Both the position numbers and the translations under genes were made by a program. A DNA stretch of 5,544 nt from an uncultured Prevotellaceae bacterium (GTDB taxonomy: Bacteria; Bacteroidota; Bacteroidia; Bacteroidales; Bacteroidaceae), in the NCBI GenBank assembly GCA_947306845.1, contig CAMZHP010000237.1, positions 1 through 5,544 on the forward strand. The letters are read 5' to 3'. Under the pieces are notes generated by a model. It was not told the origin of the DNA and ran no database searches. It saw only the letters and a program-made list of their open reading frames with translations. Positions 1-5,544 of this stretch are shown here, piece after piece (positions within the stretch are counted from its first letter, which is position 1; each line of letters opens with the position of its first letter).

Positions 1-448
1 CTGTCCCCGCATGTTCAATCGTGGAGAGGTTACTGTCGAAGATGGTCTGGCCGATAATCATGCGTGATGGTGACGCTGGCCGGCGATGTTCGAAACGCTC
101 TCTCATCTTGGCAATCAACTCTTCAGGATAGAACGGCTTGGGGATGTAGTCATTGCCTTTCAAGTCGAATCCCTTCAGCCGGTCTGACTTTTCCGTTCGG
201 TCGGTGAGGAAGAAGATGAGGACGTCACGGTCTTGTTCACGAATCATCCGGGCCAGCCCGAATCCGTCTATAACGGGCATGTTGACATCGAGTAGCACCA
301 GATCGGGACGGCAGGCAACGTACATCTCCCATCCCGCACGCCCATTCTCGGCATAGACGACCTCATAGCCCTCCACCTCCAGGAACTTTTGCAGCAACTC
401 GGAATTCTGACGGTCATCGTCAACAAGCAAAACCTTAATCCTTTCCAT
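1..448 (-). CDS. Response regulator, OmpR/PhoB family (partial, C-terminus beyond left edge)
   Basis: This is a cytoplasmic transcription regulator that receives phosphate from a sensor kinase and binds DNA. Reading the minus strand from the ATG at 448-446 gives 149 codons with no stop before the window edge. The receiver domain spans about residues 3-120, with the acidic pocket D10/D11, phospho-acceptor D54 in LLDVNMP, switch threonine T82 in FLTD, aromatic Y101, and the invariant lysine K104 in PKPF. After a short linker (about 121-130), the segment IGQTIFDSNLSTIEHAG (133-148 or so) matches the first strands of the winged-helix effector domain of OmpR-type regulators; the recognition helix lies outside the window. 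The start codon sits inside the end of the kinase gene (14-base overlap), so the two are probably co-translated and cognate. It resembles the RprY group of Bacteroides by general pattern, but I cannot confirm orthology, so no symbol is given. Confidence 0.95.
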   Translation of the reverse strand, partial: MERIKVLLVDDDRQNSELLQKFLEVEGYEVVYAENGRAGWEMYVACRPDLVLLDVNMPVIDGFGLARMIREQDRDVLIFFLTDRTEKSDRLKGFDLKGNDYIPKPFYPEELIAKMRERFEHRRPASPSRMIIGQTIFDSNLSTIEHAGT

Positions 449-1931
449 CTGTTTGTGGTATTAAAATCGTGAACGTGGAACCTTCACCCTCAACACTGTC
501 AAGGCTGATTCTGCCACCGTGTGCCTCCACCAGCAACTTCACGTAACTCAGTCCAAGGCCGATGCCGGGGATGGCCTTGTCTTTTGCCGTATCGCCTCGG
601 TAAAACTTGTCAAACACATATCGTAGGTCGGCCTTTGCGATGCCGATGCCATCATCGGCCACGGTGATTTGCAACTGTCCGTCCTCACGCATCATGTAGT
701 CAATCCTGACCGTCACCGTCTTTTCAGAATATTTGATGGCATTCTCCAGCAGGTTGCAGACTATGTTGGACAAGTGCATATGGTCGGCCCGTATCTCCAA
801 ATCGTCCTTGGCCACAATCTCCATCTTCACCTCCTTGTCCGACGGGATATTCTGCTTGCTGAAACATTCCTCTATCAGTCCGCGCAACTGGAACCGCGAT
901 TTGACCAGCGGTATCTCGGTGGAATCGCAGAATGTGATGTCACGCAGTTTCGAGAAATAAGATGTCAGGTTGTCCAACTCGTTATGGGAGCAGCTCAGTA
1001 TTTTCTGCTTGCTCTCCCTGTCCTGCATCATCCGTTCGTTGCCCATAAAAGACACACACATCTTCAGCGTCGATATGGGCCGCTTCAGTTCATGAATCAT
1101 CGTGTGAAGGAACTCCTGCCGGATGGCCTCTATGTGCCGCTGCTTGCGGATGGTCAAGATCTGGTAGGCAAGGCAGAAGATGAGTACAAATGAGAGCAGA
1201 AGGGCAATCAACAGCGTATTTGCCATTCGTCTGATGACAGACGACGTTTCAATGGCCACTTTCACCACCACCTGTTGTCTCTCAAAGATGTTGTAGGGGA
1301 AAGAGACCGTCATCACAGGTCGCCAGACAGAAGTGTGGGGATGCATCGATGATTTCCACACCATTGTGTCAGTCTCCATGGTAGTGATGCTTTGCGCCGT
1401 AATCCCCTTTGAACGCAGCATGCTGTCGATTCGATCCGTCTGGAAAGGATGCTTATGGTCGGCAATGAAACGGTCAAGTGCATCCACAAAGTGAGTGGTT
1501 ATGGAATCGTCCATGTTGTCGCACGTAAATTCGAAGATTTCTATGCCGTCATCACTTTCAGGTGATTTATTTCTCTGATGATTGGTTATGTAGTCCAAGA
1601 GGTATGTCGAGGCATCCATATCTTTTGGAATGGAGACAGAGTGTTTCAACGTGTCGAGAACATAAACATCATACGCCCAAGTGGAGCCTTTGTTTTCTTT
1701 TTGGTTGTCTATTCTTCTGAGGTGATTGCCGTATACTCTCTTTGGCAGAGGCAACGCCTTTCTCTCAGCAATGTCTTCATCCACACAGGCAGAAACGGTT
1801 GTATAAACTTCACTTTCGTACTCTTCTAACGATAGCAGGTAGCGGTTATACAGCCAATAGCCTTGTACGATGCAATAGGCAATGATGACGCAGATGGTCA
1901 GGCAGTGGATAAATTTGATTCTTCTTTCCAT
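435..1931 (-). CDS. Membrane sensor histidine kinase (HisKA/HATPase, periplasmic sensor domain)
   Basis: This inner-membrane kinase autophosphorylates on histidine and passes phosphate to a response regulator, presumably the overlapping gene downstream. Order of parts in 498 aa: TM1 about 7-26; a periplasmic domain of about 210 residues (27-236) with only two cysteines, C49 and C137, that I do not recognise as a named sensor fold; TM2 about 238-259; a dimerisation/phosphoacceptor domain with H280 in the H-box HELKRP; then an ATPase domain with N-box N397 (NLLENAIKYS, 393-402), G1 box DDGIGI (426-431), F-box FDKFYRG (440-446) and G2 box GIGLGL (456-461). No HAMP or PAS domain is evident between TM2 and the H-box. 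All catalytic boxes are intact. The start is the only ATG available before TM1. H-box position +4 is R284, not the usual Thr/Asn. The layout (TM, large periplasmic loop, TM, kinase core) resembles RprX-like kinases of Bacteroidetes. Confidence 0.95.
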   Translation of the reverse strand: MERRIKFIHCLTICVIIAYCIVQGYWLYNRYLLSLEEYESEVYTTVSACVDEDIAERKALPLPKRVYGNHLRRIDNQKENKGSTWAYDVYVLDTLKHSVSIPKDMDASTYLLDYITNHQRNKSPESDDGIEIFEFTCDNMDDSITTHFVDALDRFIADHKHPFQTDRIDSMLRSKGITAQSITTMETDTMVWKSSMHPHTSVWRPVMTVSFPYNIFERQQVVVKVAIETSSVIRRMANTLLIALLLSFVLIFCLAYQILTIRKQRHIEAIRQEFLHTMIHELKRPISTLKMCVSFMGNERMMQDRESKQKILSCSHNELDNLTSYFSKLRDITFCDSTEIPLVKSRFQLRGLIEECFSKQNIPSDKEVKMEIVAKDDLEIRADHMHLSNIVCNLLENAIKYSEKTVTVRIDYMMREDGQLQITVADDGIGIAKADLRYVFDKFYRGDTAKDKAIPGIGLGLSYVKLLVEAHGGRISLDSVEGEGSTFTILIPQTDGKD

Positions 1932-1935
1932 GCCG

Positions 1936-1964
1936 CAAATTTACTCAATATATTCAGATTCCAA
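1936..1964 (-). promoter_or_regulatory. Candidate Bacteroidetes promoter for the kinase-regulator operon
   Basis: On the minus strand, TAAATTTG at 1943-1936 is an exact match to the Bacteroidetes -7 consensus TAnnTTTG. A TTG at 1964-1962 lies 18 bases upstream, slightly closer than the usual spacing of about 19-21, as a possible -33 element. The box ends only 4 bases before the kinase ATG, so use of this promoter would give a transcript with almost no leader. A second candidate box, TATCTTTA at 1985-1978 (one mismatch), would give a leader of about 40 bases but has no clear -33 element. I cannot tell which is used. Confidence 0.5.
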
Positions 1965-1971
1965 TCTGAAT
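1952..1971. repeat. Perfect 9-bp inverted repeat, candidate operator
   Basis: The left arm ATTCAGATT (1952-1960) and right arm AATCTGAAT (1963-1971) are exact reverse complements separated by CC. It overlaps the possible -33 element of the minus-strand promoter and lies 21 bases upstream of the kinase start. The two-base spacing is too tight for a good RNA hairpin loop and it has no U-tract, so a dimeric-regulator binding site is more likely than a terminator. That role is inferred. Confidence 0.6.
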
Positions 1972-1990
1972 GTATTCTAAAGATATGAAA

Positions 1991-2012
1991 CAGTAATAAT
2001 TCAGTAATAATT
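1991..2012. repeat. Tandem 11-bp direct repeat, candidate response-regulator binding site
   Basis: CAGTAATAATT occurs twice with no gap (1991-2001 and 2002-2012), both copies perfect. The 11-base period is about one helical turn, as for OmpR/PhoB-type regulators that bind head-to-tail as dimers. The second copy ends just upstream of the -33 region of the plus-strand promoter, the place of an activator that contacts RNA polymerase. The repeat is visible; its binding partner is inferred from the neighbouring regulator gene. Confidence 0.6.
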
Positions 2013-2014
2013 AT

Positions 2015-2048
2015 TTTTCGATGGCATGCCATAATCGGCCTATCTTTG
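2015..2048 (+). promoter_or_regulatory. Bacteroidetes-type promoter for the GLPGLI-barrel operon
   Basis: TATCTTTG at 2041-2048 matches the -7 consensus TAnnTTTG exactly. A T-rich TTTTCG at 2015-2020 lies 20 bases upstream, where the -33 TTTG-like element is expected; it is an imperfect match, which fits a promoter that needs an activator. Transcription would start near 2052-2055, giving a leader of about 22-25 bases to the ATG at 2077 but only about 7-10 bases to the ATG at 2062. Confidence 0.7.
2021..2032. promoter_or_regulatory. 12-bp perfect palindrome in the promoter spacer, candidate operator
   Basis: ATGGCATGCCAT is its own reverse complement and sits wholly between the -33 and -7 elements of the plus-strand promoter. 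A protein bound here would block or distort the promoter. No second copy was noticed elsewhere in the window. A chance palindrome of this length is possible, so the operator role is tentative. Confidence 0.4.
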
Positions 2049-2076
2049 CACCCGATTGAACATGAAACTTATTTGT

Positions 2077-2769
2077 ATGAGAAAGATTTTGATGCTTTTT
2101 TTGTCGGTCTTTCCGATGCTGTGTCTTGCACAGAGCATCGAAGTGAAGTATTCCGTATATTCAAAGCAGCGGAAGAGACAGATTGAGAAGATCTTGAGCA
2201 ACAGTGAAAATCAAGGGCACAAAGATTTGTTTGCCGGTATGACGGCAGAAAAAGAAGATTCCTTCTGCCTGGTCATCAAGGACAGGCAATCTTCCTATGT
2301 CCGTATGGAGCCTGAAGAAGAACTGAGTGATGACAACGGCCCTAAGATAGTTCTTGTCAGTGGAGATTACAGCGAGGAAGACCGCGCCGTTTACAAGGAT
2401 ATGACCAACAAGACGATGGTGGAGGCGAAGGACCTGTTGGCTGTGACTTATATTGTGGAGTCGCCAGTTCCTCGCTATGACTGGAAAGTCTCTTCGGACA
2501 GCAAGGAGATCATGGGACTGAAATGCTATCGGGCCACACTGCATGATGTCGTTACGGCATGGTTCTGCCCGGAAATACCCGTAAGCGAGGGTCCCGATGT
2601 GTATGCGGGCTTGCCCGGGCTTATATTGGATTTGGAGGACGAGAAGTACGTTTATCGCTGCATGGCTATCGATACCAACTCCGGTTCGGAGATAGCGAAA
2701 GTGAAACGTGGAAAGAAAGTGTCGGCCAAACGCTTTGAGGAATTGAGAAAGCAGATGCTCGACAGGTAA
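2077..2769 (+). CDS. GLPGLI family secreted protein
   Basis: This is a member of the GLPGLI family, a Bacteroidetes-restricted group of exported proteins of unknown biochemical function. Numbering from the ATG at 2077 (230 aa), residues 1-18 form a signal peptide: basic MRK, hydrophobic core, then CLA before Q19, with no convincing lipobox, so a soluble periplasmic protein is expected. The family core is clear: WKV (136-138), a GLKCYRAT segment (147-154), TAWF then EIPVSEGP (160-174), and the naming motif GLPGLI at 178-183. Four cysteines remain after cleavage (64, 150, 164, 195) and could form disulfides. The tail (about 206-230) is strongly basic. In-frame TTG 2056 and ATG 2062 lie upstream; I prefer 2077 because it gives a normal signal peptide and a usable leader after the promoter, but 2062 cannot be excluded. 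It is followed 8 bases later by the barrel gene, its likely partner. Confidence 0.93.
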   Translation: MRKILMLFLSVFPMLCLAQSIEVKYSVYSKQRKRQIEKILSNSENQGHKDLFAGMTAEKEDSFCLVIKDRQSSYVRMEPEEELSDDNGPKIVLVSGDYSEEDRAVYKDMTNKTMVEAKDLLAVTYIVESPVPRYDWKVSSDSKEIMGLKCYRATLHDVVTAWFCPEIPVSEGPDVYAGLPGLILDLEDEKYVYRCMAIDTNSGSEIAKVKRGKKVSAKRFEELRKQMLDR

Positions 2770-2777
2770 CGGCATTT

Positions 2778-5450
2778 ATGAGATTTGTTCACCTTGTCTC
2801 CGCGTGGCTGTGTATAGCCGTCACTTCCGCAGCAGCAAGCGGCAAGCCTGTAAAGGGTGTCGTGAAAGATGCGCAGACAGACAGTTGCATCGCCTATGCC
2901 AATGTCATGGCATATGCGCTGCCCGACAGCATGCTGCTCGGCTTTGCCGTCACCGACGAAGCGGGAATGTTCTCGCTGGATGCCCTGGTCTTTGACCGCT
3001 TGCTGCTGAAGGTGTCGTGTCTGGGTTACAAGGCAGCTGAAGTCGAGGTTTCATCCACCCATGACGGTGTATGCATCACCATGCAGCCTGACGAAATGAT
3101 GCTGAAGAACGTCGTTGTGAAAGGACGCATGTCTGGCATCAAGGTTCGCGGCGACACGATTGACTATCACTTCCAGAACTATATGGACGGTTCTGAAAAA
3201 GTGCTGAAGGATATTCTGAAGAAACTACCCGGAATGGATGTAGACGACAAGGGGAGAGTAACTGCGAATGGGGAAGCAGTGAAAAAGATTCTCGTCAACG
3301 GGCAGGACTTTTTCGGAGACCATGACGAGCAGATTGCCAACAATCTTCCCTCTGACTATGTCGATAAGATTCAGTTGCGGAAGAATTATAGCGAGTACTC
3401 CTTTTTGGAAGGCTTCAAAACCCGTAAGTCAACCGCCCTGAATGTGACCATCGACTCGTTGCATTCCGGTAACGTTACAGGAAATGCGGAACTGCTTGGA
3501 GGTTATCGTGACAAGTACAGGGTTGCGGTCAACCTCTTCTCCTTTGGAGACAAGGTGATGTGGGGTGCCAATGCCAAGGTGTTCAATACCGGTGAGGAAA
3601 TGATGACCTTGGAAGACTACATCAAGCTGCTGGGTGGGGTGAAAGACTATGCGCAGGCTTTCGTCGGTGCCGACAAGACGATTGACAACGGTCTTTCGCC
3701 TGTGTCATACATCAGCAACAGCATCAACACCTGTCAGCGGACAAACGGGGTGGCATCTGCGAACGTGGCCTGGAATCCCAATGAGCATGTCAAGGTGAAT
3801 GCTTATTATCTCTTCAACCATGAACAAAGCAAGGGCAATTATGACATCAATCGGGCTTACTTGGGAAGGGATGTCGCGGAGAGGATGAGGAGGACAACTG
3901 ACACAAGACACGGCTTTCATCATTTGGGGTTTAACATAAAAAACTCGCTGAGGGGTAATGCCGCTATAGACTGGAAGTTGACGGCGTCTGCCATGCCTCA
4001 GAAAAGCAGGAACAATCTCGGTGTCTATTCGTGGGACGAGAACACGGATGTGTGGAACCTCAGCAGTCATCTTGCTTTTGCAAAGAACTGGAACAACCAA
4101 GACCTTCTATCCGTCAGTTCACAACTCGTATATAACAATTGTCATCGGTCTATTGACGTGGAGTCTGTCGATAGTCTCTTGTATATGCAGGAATGGCAGA
4201 TTTATTCGGCATCCCAAGATCAGCGCACGACCTTGCTGGACCATTATCTGACCGCTTCCTGGGTACATCGGCTTACCAAAGCATGGCAGTTCAAGATGAG
4301 CACAGCCTGGAACTTGATCCGTTCTGCGATGACGATTTCTCCGTCTGCGATTGACTTTGTCCAAGTCCGTAACGACTCGGCCCAACCTGAGCAAGCCCGG
4401 TTGGCTCACCCTGCATCATCCTTTCTGCCTGTCGCTGAAAGGGATGAGGAGACAACCCATCTGTATGGCTACGGACTCTCGATACAGAAGAAAAAGGGCT
4501 TGTTTCGCCTAGATGCCGGATGTGACATGGTCTATGTCAGGCAAAGCCATTCCACAGATAAGATAGCCATATTACCCAATGCTTCTATTGAGTTGGCACT
4601 GAGTTCAATCAACACCCTGACATTGTCTTACAGCAGTGGCTTTGAGAGGGATGACAGTTATTTCGCCCATGGGACAGTGCTCAATGACTATCGGCAGCTG
4701 ACCATCCTTGATGGCAGGAGTGACCTTCTGCACAAGCAACATACTTTGTCGTTCAGCAGTCACTACTTCAATATTCTGTCAGACTTCACATGGATTACTT
4801 CACTCGGATGTTCTTTTTCGGAGAATCCGTATTTCTTCAGTTACGAGAGCCATGGAAACACCACGATTGCCTCACTGATGCAATCAAATCGCAATCAAGT
4901 TTCCCAACATGCGTACATCAACATCAAGAAGGGGTTCGCGTTCCCTTTGGTTCTGTCGCTGAAAACGACGCTGTTCAATAGTCTTTATCAGACAGCCTAT
5001 AGTCAGCAGATAAGCAACAACCGTCATTCCCATGCCGAGGGTGATGTGTCTCTGACCAGCAAGTACAAGACTTCGTTGCTCAATGGTGAGGTAGGCTTTC
5101 GTTTCCGTTTCCAGCAAAGCAAGCTGGGACTCACCTCCACACAGTTGAACTTGATGTCTTACGAGGCATACGTCAGACCGTTTCTTGTCAAAAAAGGGAA
5201 ATGGGATGTCAGCCTGCCCATGACATATATTCATGACCAGTCTGGTGCCCGGCGATTTGGTTATTTTGATATTGGCGTTCAGGCCAGTTACAAGAAAGGT
5301 CGTTGGTCTTTCTTCGCCGATGGGAAGAACCTGTTGAACACTAAACGATTTGAGCGTATCAGCGTCAGTGCGGAAAAAGATTATTCTGAAACCATCGTGG
5401 AAAGCCGACTGCCTGGCTACATCGTCATTGGCCTGAAAAAGATGTTTTAG
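2778..5450 (+). CDS. Outer-membrane beta-barrel protein with carboxypeptidase-regulatory-like domain (TonB-receptor-like)
   Basis: This is an 890-aa outer-membrane protein, complete from ATG to TAG. Residues 1-20 form a signal peptide ending in AAAS. Residues 25-103 are a carboxypeptidase-regulatory-like beta-sandwich (KGVVKDAQTDSCIAYANV, then TDEAGMFSL and SCLGYKAAEVEV). NVVVKG (111-116) opens a plug-like domain of about 110-222 with KVLKDILKKLPGMDVDD, a KKILVNGQDFFGDHD segment (169-183) and NLPSDYVDKIQL (189-200), typical of this family. The rest is a beta-barrel (about 225-890), closing with NLLN (851-854) and a terminal phenylalanine (IGLKKMF), the usual signal for barrel assembly. Length and order match the Bacteroidetes outer membrane beta-barrel family often annotated as TonB-dependent receptors. 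I see no unmistakable TonB box, and there is no SusD-like partner next to it, so glycan import of the SusCD kind is unlikely. Substrate is unknown. It is co-transcribed with the GLPGLI gene. Confidence 0.93.
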   Translation: MRFVHLVSAWLCIAVTSAAASGKPVKGVVKDAQTDSCIAYANVMAYALPDSMLLGFAVTDEAGMFSLDALVFDRLLLKVSCLGYKAAEVEVSSTHDGVCITMQPDEMMLKNVVVKGRMSGIKVRGDTIDYHFQNYMDGSEKVLKDILKKLPGMDVDDKGRVTANGEAVKKILVNGQDFFGDHDEQIANNLPSDYVDKIQLRKNYSEYSFLEGFKTRKSTALNVTIDSLHSGNVTGNAELLGGYRDKYRVAVNLFSFGDKVMWGANAKVFNTGEEMMTLEDYIKLLGGVKDYAQAFVGADKTIDNGLSPVSYISNSINTCQRTNGVASANVAWNPNEHVKVNAYYLFNHEQSKGNYDINRAYLGRDVAERMRRTTDTRHGFHHLGFNIKNSLRGNAAIDWKLTASAMPQKSRNNLGVYSWDENTDVWNLSSHLAFAKNWNNQDLLSVSSQLVYNNCHRSIDVESVDSLLYMQEWQIYSASQDQRTTLLDHYLTASWVHRLTKAWQFKMSTAWNLIRSAMTISPSAIDFVQVRNDSAQPEQARLAHPASSFLPVAERDEETTHLYGYGLSIQKKKGLFRLDAGCDMVYVRQSHSTDKIAILPNASIELALSSINTLTLSYSSGFERDDSYFAHGTVLNDYRQLTILDGRSDLLHKQHTLSFSSHYFNILSDFTWITSLGCSFSENPYFFSYESHGNTTIASLMQSNRNQVSQHAYINIKKGFAFPLVLSLKTTLFNSLYQTAYSQQISNNRHSHAEGDVSLTSKYKTSLLNGEVGFRFRFQQSKLGLTSTQLNLMSYEAYVRPFLVKKGKWDVSLPMTYIHDQSGARRFGYFDIGVQASYKKGRWSFFADGKNLLNTKRFERISVSAEKDYSETIVESRLPGYIVIGLKKMF

Positions 5451-5544
5451 ATTTTATCTTTCATGCAAAACAGGAGGCAGAAAGAATTATTCGGACCGGC
5501 TGAGTTCTGACCGATTCCTACCGCCGTTTTCGTTCCTTTTGGCC
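5451..5544. other. Intergenic tail without a supportable gene
   Basis: These 94 bases follow the barrel gene. No strong GC hairpin with a U-tract is visible; AAAGAT (5438-5443) and ATCTTT (5456-5461) can pair across the stop codon but form only a weak AU stem. On the minus strand one frame is open from the right edge to a TAA at 5489-5487 (19 codons, polar residues) and could be the end of a convergent gene, but it is too short to judge. Confidence 0.5.

Noticed and set aside
669..1193. 174-codon open frame on the plus strand inside the kinase gene
   Set aside because: It is antisense to the conserved kinase core, its translation has no recognisable motif, and it is explained by the codon bias of the real gene.
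2161..2775. 204-codon open frame on the minus strand covering most of the GLPGLI gene
   Set aside because: The plus strand encodes the family-defining GLPGLI motif and a signal peptide; the antisense product shows no family features and no promoter.
3705..4409. Minus-strand open frames inside the barrel gene
   Set aside because: They overlap an unbroken 890-codon gene with clear domain structure and have no credible motifs of their own.
5438..5461. Possible terminator after the barrel gene
   Set aside because: The pairing is only six A/T-rich base pairs with a 12-base loop that spans the stop codon, and no U-tract follows.
5463..5510. Short ATG frame of 15 codons after the barrel gene
   Set aside because: It is too short, with no similarity or context to support translation.
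1..5544. CRISPR array, tRNA/rRNA, insertion sequence or attachment site
   Set aside because: No spaced repeat array, RNA-gene signature, transposase or terminal inverted repeats were seen; nearly the whole window is accounted for by four genes and one short intergenic region.

Overview
The window looks chromosomal and comes from a Bacteroidetes bacterium, most likely Bacteroidales and Prevotella- or Bacteroides-like; the genus is a guess. The evidence is a GLPGLI-family secreted protein, a large outer-membrane barrel protein with an N-terminal carboxypeptidase-regulatory-like domain, promoter boxes of the Bacteroidetes TAnnTTTG type, and the lack of Shine-Dalgarno sequences.

There are two divergent transcription units. 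On the minus strand (1931 down to the left edge) lies a two-component system: a full-length membrane sensor histidine kinase (498 aa), followed with a 14-base overlap by an OmpR/PhoB-type response regulator that is cut by the window edge after 149 codons. On the plus strand (about 2077-5450) a small secreted GLPGLI protein is followed after 8 bases by an 890-aa outer-membrane beta-barrel protein with carboxypeptidase-regulatory-like and plug-like domains. The last 94 bases hold no gene that can be supported.

The short intergenic region (1932-2076) is dense with structure: a perfect 9-bp inverted repeat, a perfect 11-bp tandem direct repeat, a 12-bp perfect palindrome in the spacer of the plus-strand promoter, and candidate promoters in both directions. 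The direct repeat has one-helical-turn periodicity and abuts the -33 region of the plus-strand promoter, as would be expected for an OmpR-type regulator. The most economical model (inference) is an envelope-sensing cassette: the kinase reads a periplasmic signal, the regulator binds the shared intergenic region, and the periplasmic and outer-membrane pair is the output. The signal and the substrate cannot be read from the sequence. The kinase also carries arginine at the position of its H-box where phosphatase-competent kinases have Thr or Asn.
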